NCBI RefSeq assembly: GCF_018613605.1
Contig: NZ_JAGGPU010000009.1
Location: 1-64,000 of the forward strand
Length of the DNA stretch: 64,000 nucleotides
Source of the DNA: Pedobacter sp. ISL-64
Lineage (GTDB): Bacteria > Bacteroidota > Bacteroidia > Sphingobacteriales > Sphingobacteriaceae
Reading direction: 5' to 3'
Of this stretch, positions 26,696 to 36,417 are shown one piece after another. The stretch's first letter is position 1. Every line of letters begins with the position of its first letter. Made by a program: the position numbers and the translations under genes. A model generated the notes under the pieces. It was not told the origin of the DNA and did no database searches. It saw nothing but the letters and a program-made list of their open reading frames with translations.

Positions 26696-27481
26696 TTAAG
26701 GTTGCATCAACTTACTCACATGCTGCGTTAAAGCCACAAAATCTGCTACGGTTAACTGCTCCGCACGTTTCTCGAAGTAGATATGATCGTCCATTTTATC
26801 TTTAGGCATCACCGCAGAAACAGCGTTACGCAAAGTTTTTCTCCGCTGGTTAAAACCTGCCTTAACCACCCGCCAGAACAATTTTTCATCACAGTCTAAA
26901 GTCTCCACTTCGTTTCTGGTTAAACGGATCACTGCAGAATGTACTTTTGGCGGTGGATTAAATGTACCCGGCTTAACCGTAAACAGGTATTCGATTTTAT
27001 AATAGGCCTGAAGAAACACACTTAAAATCCCGTACTCTTTGTTACCTGCAGGTGCAGCGCAACGTTGGGCAACTTCCTTCTGAAACATGCCTACCATCTC
27101 GACTACTTTATTCCGGTTATCTAAAATCTTAAATAAAATCTGTGATGAGATATTGTATGGAAAATTACCAATAATGGCAAACGGACCTGGAAAAATAGCA
27201 TCGAAATCGAGTTTCAAAAAATCGCCATTAATCAACCGATCGCCAAGCTGAGGATATTTTTCATTTAAAAAGTGAAAAGACTCGGTATCAATATCGATAA
27301 GATAAGTTTCTAAGTCTTTACGCTGCAGCAAAAAATCAGATAAGATTCCCATACCTGGCCCTACCTCTAAAACCTGATTGTATTTATCGGTGTTTACCAA
27401 TGCCTCTACAATGCGGTTGGCAATGCCTTTATCGGTTAAAAAATGTTGGCCTAAATGTTTTTTCGCTTTTACTAAACTCAT
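26696..27481 (-). CDS. rsmA: 16S rRNA dimethyladenosine transferase (KsgA)
   Basis: A 261-residue SAM-dependent methyltransferase. Motif I is VLEVGPGMGILSDFL (about residues 38-52), and the catalytic NxPY motif is present as GNFPYNISSQI. The C-terminal helical domain includes FNQRRKTLRNA. It dimethylates two adjacent adenines in the 3'-terminal hairpin of 16S rRNA, a late step of 30S maturation. It is divergent from pdxA, the classical neighbour of rsmA in many bacteria. Confidence 0.96.
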   Translation of the reverse strand: MSLVKAKKHLGQHFLTDKGIANRIVEALVNTDKYNQVLEVGPGMGILSDFLLQRKDLETYLIDIDTESFHFLNEKYPQLGDRLINGDFLKLDFDAIFPGPFAIIGNFPYNISSQILFKILDNRNKVVEMVGMFQKEVAQRCAAPAGNKEYGILSVFLQAYYKIEYLFTVKPGTFNPPPKVHSAVIRLTRNEVETLDCDEKLFWRVVKAGFNQRRKTLRNAVSAVMPKDKMDDHIYFEKRAEQLTVADFVALTQHVSKLMQP

Positions 27482-27654
27482 ACCTTAAAATTAATCGAAT
27501 ATTTTAACCACAAAGAGGTGCTAAGATTCGGCGCTATGGACGCAAAGATAGGCTTATTATTTCTTTGCAAATCAATCTCTGTTCTTTGAGGTTTCATTTT
27601 TTTTAAAGTCTTTAAACGAAAATCAGTAATTTGCGCTAAAATTTTCCAGTAATT

Positions 27655-28734
27655 ATGAGCGATAAACTTAAAATTGGCATCAGTATAGGCGACGTAAACG
27701 GTATAGGTTTAGAGGTAATCATTAAAACATTATCTAATCCTGCCATTTTAAATTATTGTACACCGATTGTTTATGGCCATACCAAGGTTTCATCTTTTCA
27801 TAGAAAAGCAAATAACCTGGGCGATTTCAGTTTTAACGTAGTTAGCCATGCCAACCAGGCACAGCCAAAAAAGGCAAACATGATTAATTGCTGGGAAGAG
27901 GATGTGAAAATCGAATTGGGGCAGGTTACGGCAACAGGCGGAAAATATGCACTTTTATCACTTGAGCGTGCAACAGCCGATCTGGTAAACGGCGATATCG
28001 ATGCACTGGTTACCGCTCCGATCAATAAACATAACATTCAATCAGAAACTTTTGCTTTTCCGGGCCATACCGAATACCTGCAGGAAAAAAGTGGAAGTAA
28101 AGATGTGCTGATGTTTTTGATCAGCGAAAATTTACGTGTGGGTGTAGTTACTGGCCACATTCCGGTGAAAGATGTTCCAACCTCGATTACAAAAGAGAAA
28201 ATTATCAGTAAATTAAAGCTGATTAACGAAAGCCTTAAAAAAGATTTTTGGATCGAAAAACCAAAAATTGCCGTTTTAGGCTTAAACCCACATGCGAGCG
28301 ATAATGGTTTATTGGGTACCGAAGAGGCTGAAATTATTACACCGGCCATTCAGGAAGCCTACGATAAAGGTATTGTTTGTTTTGGGCCATACCCTGCTGA
28401 TGGCTTTTTCGGCAATGGTAGCTACAAACAGTTTGATGCCGTTTTGGCTATGTACCATGATCAGGGCTTAATTCCTTTTAAAACATTAGCTTTCCATAAT
28501 GGCGTAAATTATACCGCTGGTTTAAACTTCGTGCGCACCTCTCCAGATCATGGAACAGGCTACGATATTGCGGGTAAAGACCTGGCTGATTCTACTTCTT
28601 TCACCGAAGCATTGTTTTCGGCTATCCATATTGTAAAAAACCGTAGGGAGCAAGAAGAAATGTTGGGCAATCAGTTGCGTACAGGTGGAAAAGTGGTTGA
28701 AACGCAGTTTGATATTAAAGATGATGCTTCTTAA
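27655..28734 (+). CDS. pdxA: 4-hydroxythreonine-4-phosphate dehydrogenase
   Basis: A 359-residue enzyme of vitamin B6 synthesis. It starts with IGISIGDVNGIGLEV, the family N-terminus. It has metal-site histidines in FPGHTEYLQE, in the central conserved region and in AMYHDQGLIPFK, and the nucleotide-site segment FVRTSPDHGTGYDIAGK. It oxidises 4-phosphohydroxy-L-threonine, leading to pyridoxine 5'-phosphate. It lies divergently next to rsmA with a 173-bp gap. Length is normal. Confidence 0.95.
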   Translation: MSDKLKIGISIGDVNGIGLEVIIKTLSNPAILNYCTPIVYGHTKVSSFHRKANNLGDFSFNVVSHANQAQPKKANMINCWEEDVKIELGQVTATGGKYALLSLERATADLVNGDIDALVTAPINKHNIQSETFAFPGHTEYLQEKSGSKDVLMFLISENLRVGVVTGHIPVKDVPTSITKEKIISKLKLINESLKKDFWIEKPKIAVLGLNPHASDNGLLGTEEAEIITPAIQEAYDKGIVCFGPYPADGFFGNGSYKQFDAVLAMYHDQGLIPFKTLAFHNGVNYTAGLNFVRTSPDHGTGYDIAGKDLADSTSFTEALFSAIHIVKNRREQEEMLGNQLRTGGKVVETQFDIKDDAS

Positions 28735-28885
28735 AAGGTAGAAAGACTAGAGCTGAAAGACCAAAGTTTTATTAAACTCAGATCTACTAAGGCAGCTTAG
28801 GTAGTCAATATTTTTTTTTGCAAAGCATGGTCTTGTGTTTCATAGGTCCCGAAAGTCCTGCTATGCGTTCCAATCTTTTTGTGAT

Positions 28886-28907
28886 TGTCATGCTGAGCTT
28901 GTCGAAG
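28886..28907. repeat. Half copy of a dispersed repeat (family C)
   Basis: TGTCATGCTGAGCTTGTCGAAG matches the arms of the inverted repeat at 49777-49855. It lies in the 223-bp gap between pdxA and the MFS gene, in which I otherwise see no gene. Confidence 0.6.
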
Positions 28908-28975
28908 CACCATATCAAAAAGTATTTCCACTACTATCAGGTTTATTTTAGGTAAAATTGTGCATCAAATTCAAA

Positions 28976-30154
28976 ATGAACGGCACTAAAAAACCCAATT
29001 ACATTCTCCCCACAATTGTTATTGCACAGTTTCTCTGTACATCGTTGTGGTTTGCTGGCAATGCAGTATTACCAGATATTGTTAAAAGTTTTCCAACAGA
29101 AACAAACCTATTGGCCAACCTCACCAGCATGGTACAGTTTGGTTTCATCAGCGGAACATTAGTTTTCGCTTTTTTTGCCATTTCCGATATTTTTTCACCC
29201 TCGAAAGTGTTCTTTATCTGCGGAATTGCAGCTGCCTTGTTTAATCTGGGCATCTGTTTAGCACTATCCGATGTCCGTTTATTGTTACTTTTTCGCTTTT
29301 TAACCGGTTTTATGTTGGCTGGAATTTATCCTGTCGGCATGAAAATAGCATCCGATTACTTTAAAGACGGGCTAGGGAAATCGTTAGGTTTTTTAGTTGG
29401 TGCTTTGGTTTTTGGTACTGCCTTCCCTCATTTATTAAAAACATTTACAGCAAATTTTAATTGGCAATATGTAATCTTTGCTACTTCGGGTTTATCTCTA
29501 ATTGGTGCAATTGCTATTTTATGGTTTGTACCAAACGGCCCATTTAGAACAGCCGGGCAGAAATTCGATTTCCGTTCTTGTTTTCATGGCTTTAAAAATC
29601 CTGATTTTCGATCTGCTGCTTTCGGCTATTTCGGGCACATGTGGGAACTTTACACCTTTTGGGCTTTTTTACCCGGCATGCTGCTGCTTTACAACACTAA
29701 ACATGCATATGCAACTTTAAATATACCGCTGTTTTCGTTCTTAATTATCGCGTCAGGAGGTCTGTCTTGCATGATCGGCGGTTTGCTCTCACAAAAATTT
29801 GGTGCAAAACGGATTGCCACCATTGCCCTTTCCATTTCGGGGTTATGCTGCCTGCTCTCGCCGCTTTTCCTGTTCAGCGGCTCGGTTTATCCTTTTCTTA
29901 TATTTTTATTTTGCTGGGGCTTGTCAGGCACGGCCGATTCACCTTTGTTTTCTTCTTTAATTGCCAAACATGCGCCCCAAAGCCTGCGGGGAACTTCGTT
30001 AACACTGGTAAACTGTATCGGCTTTGCCATTACGATTATTAGCATCCAGATGATTAATCTTTTGGCTAAAGAAATGAATTCGCATTATCTTTATATGGTT
30101 TTAGCTGCTGGGCCAGTTTTAGGTATTGTGGCACTCATAAGAAAAACAACTTAA
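28976..30154 (+). CDS. MFS transporter
   Basis: A 392-residue protein from the ATG at 28976 (an upstream TTG would add six residues). About twelve hydrophobic helices are visible. Helix 1 begins ILPTIVIAQFLCTSLWFAGNAV, and the loop between helices 2 and 3 carries a weakened MFS motif (FAISDIFSPSKVFF). It is probably a proton-driven exporter or importer; the substrate is not determinable. A tiny downstream reading frame starts one base after its stop. Confidence 0.85.
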   Translation: MNGTKKPNYILPTIVIAQFLCTSLWFAGNAVLPDIVKSFPTETNLLANLTSMVQFGFISGTLVFAFFAISDIFSPSKVFFICGIAAALFNLGICLALSDVRLLLLFRFLTGFMLAGIYPVGMKIASDYFKDGLGKSLGFLVGALVFGTAFPHLLKTFTANFNWQYVIFATSGLSLIGAIAILWFVPNGPFRTAGQKFDFRSCFHGFKNPDFRSAAFGYFGHMWELYTFWAFLPGMLLLYNTKHAYATLNIPLFSFLIIASGGLSCMIGGLLSQKFGAKRIATIALSISGLCCLLSPLFLFSGSVYPFLIFLFCWGLSGTADSPLFSSLIAKHAPQSLRGTSLTLVNCIGFAITIISIQMINLLAKEMNSHYLYMVLAAGPVLGIVALIRKTT

Positions 30155-30286
30155 ATGCACCTATTTGGAATTGTAATAAGCGTTTTGATGGGGGTTCTCG
30201 CTATGATTCTTTTTTCTTATCGCCACGAAACAGACAATAAAGTTAGTAAGATCGGAGAATATTCTTTCATATGTCTTCCAATATAA
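30155..30286 (+). CDS. Possible 43-residue membrane peptide
   Basis: The ATG immediately follows the stop codon of the MFS gene. It encodes 43 residues with one hydrophobic segment (LFGIVISVLMGVLAMILFSY) and a polar tail. Translational coupling to the transporter is plausible. It may also be a chance frame; no homologue is known to me. Confidence 0.35.
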   Translation: MHLFGIVISVLMGVLAMILFSYRHETDNKVSKIGEYSFICLPI

Positions 30287-30329
30287 TTACTGGAATTATA
30301 ATTACATTAGTTATCCTTAAAAAACATAC

Positions 30330-31175
30330 ATGAACACAAAATTATCATCCATTATAAAACCAGCAGAATTAACCTGGCTAAACCAAGACGATGAAATCGT
30401 AATTATAGATGCCAGTGCCGGCTCAAAAGTGAGATACGATGAACAACATTTGGCAGGTGCACTTTTTGCAGATGTAAATAATGATTTAGCCAGCATTGGC
30501 GATTTTGCTATTGGCGGAAGGCATCCCTTACCAACATCCGACCAGTTTTCTGGCACCTTACAGCAACTCGGTATCACAAAAGACAGCCATGTAATTATTT
30601 ACGATGATAAAAACGGCGGTAACGCAGCCGCGAGGCTCTGGTGGATGCTAAAAGCCATCGGTCATGAAAAAGTACAGGTAATTGATGGAGGCTTTCAGGC
30701 GGCTGTTAAAGCAGGCTTCCCGACTACAGATAAAGTAGAAATCCCAAAGTCTGTCGAAAAATACGAAATCACAGCATGGAACTTACCTTTATCAGATATC
30801 AATGAAGTAGAAAAAGTTGCTAAAACCGACGACTACATTGTGATTGACGTGCGCGATGCCAACCGTTTTGCAGGCCTTACCGAACCTATCGATTTAATTG
30901 CAGGCCACATCCCTGGTGCGGCAAACATTCCCTATACCGAAAATTTGGATGCTACGGGCGCTTTCCTGGCCCCTGAAATATTGAAAGAAAAATATGCTGA
31001 AGCTTTGGCTCACGTTAAACCCGAAAACGTAATTGTACACTGTGGCTCGGGTATTACCGCCTGCCATACGATACTGGCTATGGATTATGCAGGTTTACCA
31101 ATCCCTAAGCTTTATGTTGGTTCCTGGAGCGAATGGAGCAGGAATAACAAGGAAATGGTATTGGCGGATCAGTAA
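30330..31175 (+). CDS. Sulfurtransferase with two rhodanese domains (3-mercaptopyruvate type)
   Basis: A 281-residue tandem-rhodanese protein. The N-terminal inactive domain covers about residues 8-135 (HLAGALFADVN, VIIYDDKNGGNAAARLWWM). The C-terminal active domain covers about 155-280 with DVRDANRFAG and active-site C238 in HCGSGITACH. The loop CGSGIT is the 3-mercaptopyruvate variant rather than the thiosulfate one. It moves sulfane sulfur to thiol acceptors. A triple hairpin array follows the stop. Confidence 0.9.
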   Translation: MNTKLSSIIKPAELTWLNQDDEIVIIDASAGSKVRYDEQHLAGALFADVNNDLASIGDFAIGGRHPLPTSDQFSGTLQQLGITKDSHVIIYDDKNGGNAAARLWWMLKAIGHEKVQVIDGGFQAAVKAGFPTTDKVEIPKSVEKYEITAWNLPLSDINEVEKVAKTDDYIVIDVRDANRFAGLTEPIDLIAGHIPGAANIPYTENLDATGAFLAPEILKEKYAEALAHVKPENVIVHCGSGITACHTILAMDYAGLPIPKLYVGSWSEWSRNNKEMVLADQ

Positions 31176-31184
31176 TTTTTGTTG

Positions 31185-31284
31185 GTCGAGATTTGCAATC
31201 TCGACTCATTAAGTGGATTTACAATCCACTTAATGAGTAAGAATCCTTTCTTGTTAGTCGGAATCACAAATCCCGACTAACAAG
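31185..31284. repeat. Array of three consecutive perfect or near-perfect hairpins
   Basis: Hairpin 1: GTCGAGATT / AATCTCGAC (31185-31205, loop TGC). Hairpin 2: ACTCATTAAGTGGATT / AATCCACTTAATGAGT (31204-31238, loop TAC, 16 bp). Hairpin 3: CTTGTTAGTCGG / CCGACTAACAAG (31250-31284) with a short inner stem. The loops are similar (GATTTGCAATC, GATTTACAATC, GAATCACAAATC), so they look like copies of one repeat type. The array lies between the sulfurtransferase stop and the yceD operon promoter. Confidence 0.85.
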
Positions 31285-31388
31285 AAACGTGTAAGGTCTC
31301 TTTCAGTATTTCGATTAACATTCTGAAAACCTGTTCGATTAACATCAACAATTTTTAAAAAACATTTTTAATCTAATTATTTTATCCC

Positions 31389-31396
31389 TACATTTG
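31389..31396 (+). promoter_or_regulatory. -7 element of the yceD-rpmF-plsX-fabH-accBC unit (TACATTTG)
   Basis: TACATTTG is an exact TAnnTTTG match. A T-run at 31365-31369 sits about 19 bp upstream, where the -33 element is expected. Transcription would start near 31403, about 16 nt before the TTG start codon at 31419. Confidence 0.55.
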
Positions 31397-31418
31397 CAGG
31401 CTAAAATTTTACAGTACT

Positions 31419-31949
31419 TTGAACCCACTAAAACAATTTTCATTACCGTTTACCGGATTAAAATTGGGAACTCATCAGTTTGATTATGAGCTTGATGACG
31501 CCTTTTTTAATGCATTTGAGTATTCGTTAATTAAAAGTGGAAATTTAAAAGTAAACCTGGAACTTGAGAAACAAGAGACCATGTTGCTTCTAAAATTCAA
31601 AGTTATTGGTACGGTTAATTTAGATTGCGATAAATGTTTATCTGAGTTTTCATTACCGGTAAATCTATACGAAAGACAGATTGTAAAATTTGCGGAGGCC
31701 GAGATGGAAAGCGATGATGAAGAAATTATCTCGCTAAGCCGTAAAGATACCGAGATTGATATATCGGGCCCTTTATACGAAATGATTAACGTAGCCGTAC
31801 CTTATATCAAAAACTGCGAGCAGGCAGGTAAAGATTGCGATCAGGAGATGATTGATCGCTTAAATCAATTATCGATCGAAAAGCAGGCTGAAGAAAATGA
31901 ACAAACAAGCGACCCACGTTGGGAAGCCCTTAATAAGTTAAAAAAATAA
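31419..31949 (+). CDS. YceD / DUF177 family protein
   Basis: A 176-residue protein that starts with TTG at 31419, as no in-frame ATG precedes the conserved N-terminus. It has the DUF177 cysteine pattern: LDCDKCLSEFSLPV in the middle and NCEQAGKDCDQEM near the end, plausibly binding a metal. It is encoded just before rpmF, the usual position, and is thought to aid 23S rRNA/ribosome assembly. This is the first gene of the lipid/ribosome unit. Confidence 0.9.
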   Translation: MNPLKQFSLPFTGLKLGTHQFDYELDDAFFNAFEYSLIKSGNLKVNLELEKQETMLLLKFKVIGTVNLDCDKCLSEFSLPVNLYERQIVKFAEAEMESDDEEIISLSRKDTEIDISGPLYEMINVAVPYIKNCEQAGKDCDQEMIDRLNQLSIEKQAEENEQTSDPRWEALNKLKK

Positions 31950-31964
31950 TTAGATTATACACCA

Positions 31965-32156
31965 ATGGCACATCCAAAACGGAAAATCTCGAAACAGAGA
32001 AAAAATAAAAGAAGAACACACTATAAAGCGGTTACTCCTTCTTTAGCAACATGCTCGGCAACAGGTGCTATTCACGTACCTCACCGTGCTTACAACGTTG
32101 ATGGTAACTTATACTACAACGGCAAACTGGTTATCGAAAATACTCAGATAGGGTAA
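31965..32156 (+). CDS. rpmF: 50S ribosomal protein L32
   Basis: A 63-residue basic protein beginning AHPKRKISKQRKNKRRTHYK, the standard L32 start. It lacks a zinc-binding four-cysteine set; only one cysteine (LATCSATG) is present. It follows yceD by 15 bp and precedes plsX, the conserved yceD-rpmF-plsX-fabH order that links ribosome and fatty-acid synthesis. Confidence 0.96.
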   Translation: MAHPKRKISKQRKNKRRTHYKAVTPSLATCSATGAIHVPHRAYNVDGNLYYNGKLVIENTQIG

Positions 32157-32257
32157 TTTTCTTAAAAAATTATTTGTGTTTTCAGCGGCTTTAGTCATAC
32201 CTTAGTCAACTGAAAAATTCAGGATTACACCTGACTTAACACAAACAGATTTTTTCT

Positions 32258-33196
32258 ATGAAAATAGGCCTCGACATAATGGGCGGAGACTATGCTCCCA
32301 AAGCAATTGTTTTGGGAGCAATAGCTGCTCATCAATCGCTTAACGCTGGAGAGCATTTAGTTCTTATTGGCGATACCGAACAGATTAAACCCATTCTTGC
32401 AGAAGAAGGTTTTAATCCAGATCATTTTGAATACGTTCATACTGATGAAGTAATTGGTATGGGCGAACATCCCACCAAAGCAATCGTTCAGAAACCAAAT
32501 TCGAGCATAGCAATTGGTTTTAACCTTTTAAAAGAAGGCAAAATCGATTCTTTCGCAAGTGCTGGTAACTCTGGAGCCATGTTGGTTGGCGCAGTTTTTA
32601 GCGTTAAAACCATTCCGGGCATTATCCGCCCTTGTTTATGTACAATTCTTCCAAAAATTAAAGGTGGTACTGGCTTACTCTTAGATGTAGGTGCTAATGC
32701 CGACTGCAAACCCGATATTTTATTACAATTTGGTGTTTTAGGCAGTTTATATGCAGAAAATCTTTTGCAGATAAATGATCCGAAAGTTGCCCTGATAAAT
32801 ATTGGCGAAGAAGATGAGAAAGGAAATATGCTAAGCATGGCTACTTTCCCGTTAATGAAAGAAACCAACCTTTTCAACTTTGTTGGCAATGTGGAGGGAA
32901 GGGATTTATTTAATGATAAAGCCGATGTAATTGTGTGCGATGGTTTTACCGGAAATATAATGCTAAAATTAGCAGAATCGTTTTACGTACTTACCATCAA
33001 AAAGGGACTTAAAGATGAGTTCTTCGATCGTTTTAATTATGAACAATACGGTGGAAGTCCGGTTTTAGGCGTTAACGCTCCCGTTGTTATCGGACATGGA
33101 ATTTCTAGTCCGCTAGCTGTTAAAAATATGGTTCTACAATCCAGAGAAATGATCACTACAGGATTGGTAGAAAAGATTAGAATGGCATTTAAATAA
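32258..33196 (+). CDS. plsX: Phosphate acyltransferase
   Basis: A 312-residue protein beginning MKIGLDIMGGDYAPKA, the canonical PlsX start. AGNSGAMLVGAVF and CDGFTGNIMLKLAE are further family motifs. It converts acyl-ACP to acyl-phosphate, the donor for the first acylation of glycerol 3-phosphate, and acts peripherally at the membrane. It lies between rpmF and fabH (18-bp gap to fabH). Confidence 0.96.
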   Translation: MKIGLDIMGGDYAPKAIVLGAIAAHQSLNAGEHLVLIGDTEQIKPILAEEGFNPDHFEYVHTDEVIGMGEHPTKAIVQKPNSSIAIGFNLLKEGKIDSFASAGNSGAMLVGAVFSVKTIPGIIRPCLCTILPKIKGGTGLLLDVGANADCKPDILLQFGVLGSLYAENLLQINDPKVALINIGEEDEKGNMLSMATFPLMKETNLFNFVGNVEGRDLFNDKADVIVCDGFTGNIMLKLAESFYVLTIKKGLKDEFFDRFNYEQYGGSPVLGVNAPVVIGHGISSPLAVKNMVLQSREMITTGLVEKIRMAFK

Positions 33197-33214
33197 TTTA
33201 TTAAAATTCTTAAA

Positions 33215-34213
33215 ATGAGTAAAATTCACGCTGCTATTACAGCAGTAAATGGTTACGTTCCCGACTATGTGCTTACAAACGCAGAGTTAGAAACCATGGT
33301 TGATACTTCGGATGAATGGATTACCAGTAGAACGGGAATTAAAGAACGCAGAATTTTAAAGGGAGAAGGTTTAGGTACTTCCGATCTGGCTGTTCATGCC
33401 GTAAACGGGTTACTTAAAAAGAGAGGAATTGATGCAAAAGAAATTGAACTGATTATCTTTTGCACCACTACTCCTGATTTTACTTTCCCTGCAACAGCCA
33501 ACGTTTTAGCTGATAAAATTGGTGCCACAAATGCATGGGGTTACGATTTACAGGCAGCATGTTCTGGCTTCATTTTCGGACTTTCTACAGGCGCATCATT
33601 CATTGAGTCGGGAAGACACAAAAAGGTTTTAGTAGTTGGTGGCGATAAAATGTCATCAATTATCAACTACGAAGACCGTACAACCTGTATCATTTTTGGT
33701 GATGGTTGTGGCTGTGCTTTATTAGAGCCAAATGAAGAAGGTTTAGGTATCCAGGATTCTATTTTAAGAACTGATGGTTCTGGAAGAGATTTCTTAGGCA
33801 TGAAAGCGGGTGGTTCGGTTATGCCGGCAACACACGAAACGATTGATGCAAGATTACACTTTGCACACCAGGAAGGCCCAACAGTATTTAAATTTGCGGT
33901 AACCAATATGGCCGATGTTGCAGCCGAAATTATGGAACGTAACGGCTTAACTGCCGATGATGTTGCATGGTTAGTGCCTCACCAGGCCAACAAACGTATT
34001 ATCGATGCCACTGCAAACCGTATGGGCGTTACAACCGACAAGGTAATGATCAATATCGAGCGTTACGGAAACACAACCAACGGAACTATTCCTTTATGTT
34101 TATGGGAATGGGAAAGCAGATTAAAAAAAGGCGATAACATCGTTTTAGCTGCATTCGGTGGTGGTTTTACCTGGGGTTCGATTTACCTTAAATGGGCTTA
34201 CGACTCTAATTAG
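33215..34213 (+). CDS. fabH: 3-oxoacyl-ACP synthase III
   Basis: A 332-residue initiating condensing enzyme. The catalytic cysteine is C116 ([14 protein letters not shown]); the histidine is in [11 protein letters not shown] and the asparagine in [10 protein letters not shown]. It condenses acetyl-CoA or a branched primer with malonyl-ACP. Its place after plsX and before accB and accC marks it as the housekeeping copy, unlike the lone paralogue at 24033. Confidence 0.96.
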   Translation: MSKIHAAITAVNGYVPDYVLTNAELETMVDTSDEWITSRTGIKERRILKGEGLGTSDLAVHAVNGLLKKRGIDAKEIELIIFCTTTPDFTFPATANVLADKIGATNAWGYDLQAACSGFIFGLSTGASFIESGRHKKVLVVGGDKMSSIINYEDRTTCIIFGDGCGCALLEPNEEGLGIQDSILRTDGSGRDFLGMKAGGSVMPATHETIDARLHFAHQEGPTVFKFAVTNMADVAAEIMERNGLTADDVAWLVPHQANKRIIDATANRMGVTTDKVMINIERYGNTTNGTIPLCLWEWESRLKKGDNIVLAAFGGGFTWGSIYLKWAYDSN

Positions 34214-34329
34214 TCAGAAGTCTTTAGTCGGGAGTCCGAAGTCCTATACTACGTAGAAAAAAATAAAACAAAAAAAGTATAACTTAGTTAATTCAATAAA
34301 CACTATTTTTTACATAACTAGCCTAAAAA

Positions 34330-34806
34330 ATGGATATCAAACAAATACAGGAACTGATTAAATTTGTTTCTCGTTCTGGAGTAAATGAAGTTGCTATTGA
34401 GCAAGAAAACTTCAAAATCACGATCAAAACAAACCAAGCACCAACAGTTGTGCATGCTACCGTACCGCAAGCTCCGCTTGTACAGGCTGCTGCTCCTGTT
34501 GCCACAGCTCCTACCGCTCCAAATGCAGCAACACCTGCTGTACCAGCCGCAGAAGACACCTCAAAGTACATTACTGTAAAATCGCCAATGATTGGTACTT
34601 TCTATCGTTCAGCTAGTCCAGACAAACCAATGTTTGTTAATGTTGGTGATGAAATTAGCACTGGTAAAGTAGTTTGTATTATTGAGGCAATGAAACTTTT
34701 CAACGAAATTGAAAGTGAAGTTTCGGGCCGTATCGTTAAAATCTTGGTTGATAATGCATCACCGGTGGAATACGACCAACCGTTATTTTTAGTAGAACCT
34801 ATTTAG
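34330..34806 (+). CDS. accB: Biotin carboxyl carrier protein of acetyl-CoA carboxylase
   Basis: A 158-residue carrier. An N-terminal part (about 1-35) precedes an Ala/Pro-rich linker (about 38-75). The biotinyl domain has K122 in the [11 protein letters not shown] motif as the biotinylation site. It shuttles carboxybiotin between biotin carboxylase and carboxyltransferase. It is 116 bp after fabH and 97 bp before accC. Confidence 0.96.
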   Translation: MDIKQIQELIKFVSRSGVNEVAIEQENFKITIKTNQAPTVVHATVPQAPLVQAAAPVATAPTAPNAATPAVPAAEDTSKYITVKSPMIGTFYRSASPDKPMFVNVGDEISTGKVVCIIEAMKLFNEIESEVSGRIVKILVDNASPVEYDQPLFLVEPI

Positions 34807-34903
34807 AAGCTGATTTCACAGATTAATTTGATTTCACAGATTGTGATGATACCGCTTAAATCGGTGTAATCCTTAAAATCAGTGCAATCCTAAATTAAAA
34901 ATT

Positions 34904-36247
34904 ATGTTTAAAAAAATACTAATTGCCAACAGGGGTGAAATCGCTTTGCGTATTATCCGTACCTGTAAGGAAATGGGCATCAAAACGGTTGCTGTTTACT
35001 CTACCGCAGATCGCGAAAGTTTACACGTACGTTTTGCTGATGAGGCTGTTTGTATTGGCCCTCCACCTAGTAAAGATTCATATTTAAATATTCCAAATAT
35101 CATCTCGGCTGCAGAATTAACCAATGCCGATGCCATACACCCAGGTTATGGTTTCTTATCAGAAAATGCTAAGTTTTCTAACATCTGCCGCGAGTACAAC
35201 ATCAAATTTATTGGTGCAACTCCAGAGCAGATCAATGGCATGGGCGATAAAGCCTCTGCAAAAGAAACCATGAAAATTGCCGGTGTACCAACCATTCCAG
35301 GATCTGAAGGCTTGCTTACCAGCGTTAAAGAAGGTATTGCAATTGCAAATGAAATGGGCTACCCTGTTATTCTAAAAGCAACTGCCGGTGGTGGTGGCCG
35401 TGGTATGCGGGTAGTTTGGAAAGACGAAGATTTCGAAAATGCATGGGATAGTGCCCGTCAGGAATCTGGTGCAGCTTTTGGTAATGATGGTTTATATTTA
35501 GAAAAATATATCGAAGATCCACGTCACATCGAGATCCAGATTATAGGAGATCAGTTTGGCAAAGCCTGTCACTTATCAGAACGCGATTGTTCTATTCAAC
35601 GCCGTCACCAGAAATTGGTAGAGGAATCTCCCTCTCCTTTTATGACAGATGAACTCCGTGTAAGAATGGGCGAAGCAGCTATTAAAGGTGCAATGGCCGT
35701 AAATTACGAAGGTGCTGGTACAATCGAATTCCTGGTTGATAAACACCGTAATTTCTACTTTATGGAAATGAACACCCGTATCCAGGTAGAGCATCCGGTT
35801 ACTGAAGAAGTAATCAACTTCGATTTAATCAAAGAACAGATTAAAGTTGCTGCCGGAATTCCAATTTCGGGTAAAAATTACTTCCCTGATATGCACGCAA
35901 TCGAGTGCCGTATCAATGCAGAAGATCCAGCAAATAACTTCCGTCCGTCACCAGGGCGGATCACCAATTTCCACTCTCCGGGTGGCCATGGTGTTCGCGT
36001 TGATACGCACGTTTATGCAGGGTATTCAATTCCTTCCAACTACGATTCGATGATTGCTAAATTAATCTGTGTGGCACAAACACGCGAAGAGGCAATCTGT
36101 ACCATGGAACGTGCATTAGGCGAATTTGTAATTGAAGGTGTGAAAACAACCATTCCATTCCATTTGCAGTTAATGAAAGATCCCAACTTCAGGGCAGGAA
36201 ATTTCACTACGAAATTTATGGAAACGTTCGAGTTTATAGAAGGATAA
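34904..36247 (+). CDS. accC: Biotin carboxylase subunit of acetyl-CoA carboxylase
   Basis: A 447-residue ATP-grasp enzyme starting [19 protein letters not shown]. It has the glycine-rich ATP loop ([15 protein letters not shown]), the biotin-site region [15 protein letters not shown] and the metal and bicarbonate segment [15 protein letters not shown]. It carboxylates the biotin of AccB with ATP and bicarbonate. It is the last gene of the unit, followed by a strong terminator. Confidence 0.97.
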   Translation: MFKKILIANRGEIALRIIRTCKEMGIKTVAVYSTADRESLHVRFADEAVCIGPPPSKDSYLNIPNIISAAELTNADAIHPGYGFLSENAKFSNICREYNIKFIGATPEQINGMGDKASAKETMKIAGVPTIPGSEGLLTSVKEGIAIANEMGYPVILKATAGGGGRGMRVVWKDEDFENAWDSARQESGAAFGNDGLYLEKYIEDPRHIEIQIIGDQFGKACHLSERDCSIQRRHQKLVEESPSPFMTDELRVRMGEAAIKGAMAVNYEGAGTIEFLVDKHRNFYFMEMNTRIQVEHPVTEEVINFDLIKEQIKVAAGIPISGKNYFPDMHAIECRINAEDPANNFRPSPGRITNFHSPGGHGVRVDTHVYAGYSIPSNYDSMIAKLICVAQTREEAICTMERALGEFVIEGVKTTIPFHLQLMKDPNFRAGNFTTKFMETFEFIEG

Positions 36248-36272
36248 AAACGATTTTCACGTTTAACCGCAT

Positions 36273-36306
36273 AAAGGCTGTTCAAAAGATTTGAACAGCC
36301 TTTTTT
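36273..36306 (+). terminator. Rho-independent terminator after accC
   Basis: AAAGGCTGTTCAA (36273-36285) pairs perfectly with TTGAACAGCCTTT (36291-36303) over a 5-nt loop, followed by more T. Confidence 0.92.
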
Positions 36307-36417
36307 ATGGAGTTTAAATTTTTAATTATAATCGATAAATACCTGATAATTAATATTTAACTCCGATACTGTAGCGTTTAATTAATTGCATACGTTTAAC
36401 AACAAAACACTCCAATT

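Noticed and set aside
31185-31284. CRISPR array
   Set aside because: The repeated units are hairpins of different stem sequences with no constant-length spacers and no cas genes nearby.
34385-34579. A Leu-rich frame inside accB
   Set aside because: It is the shifted-frame reading of the Ala/Pro-rich linker of the biotin carrier protein.
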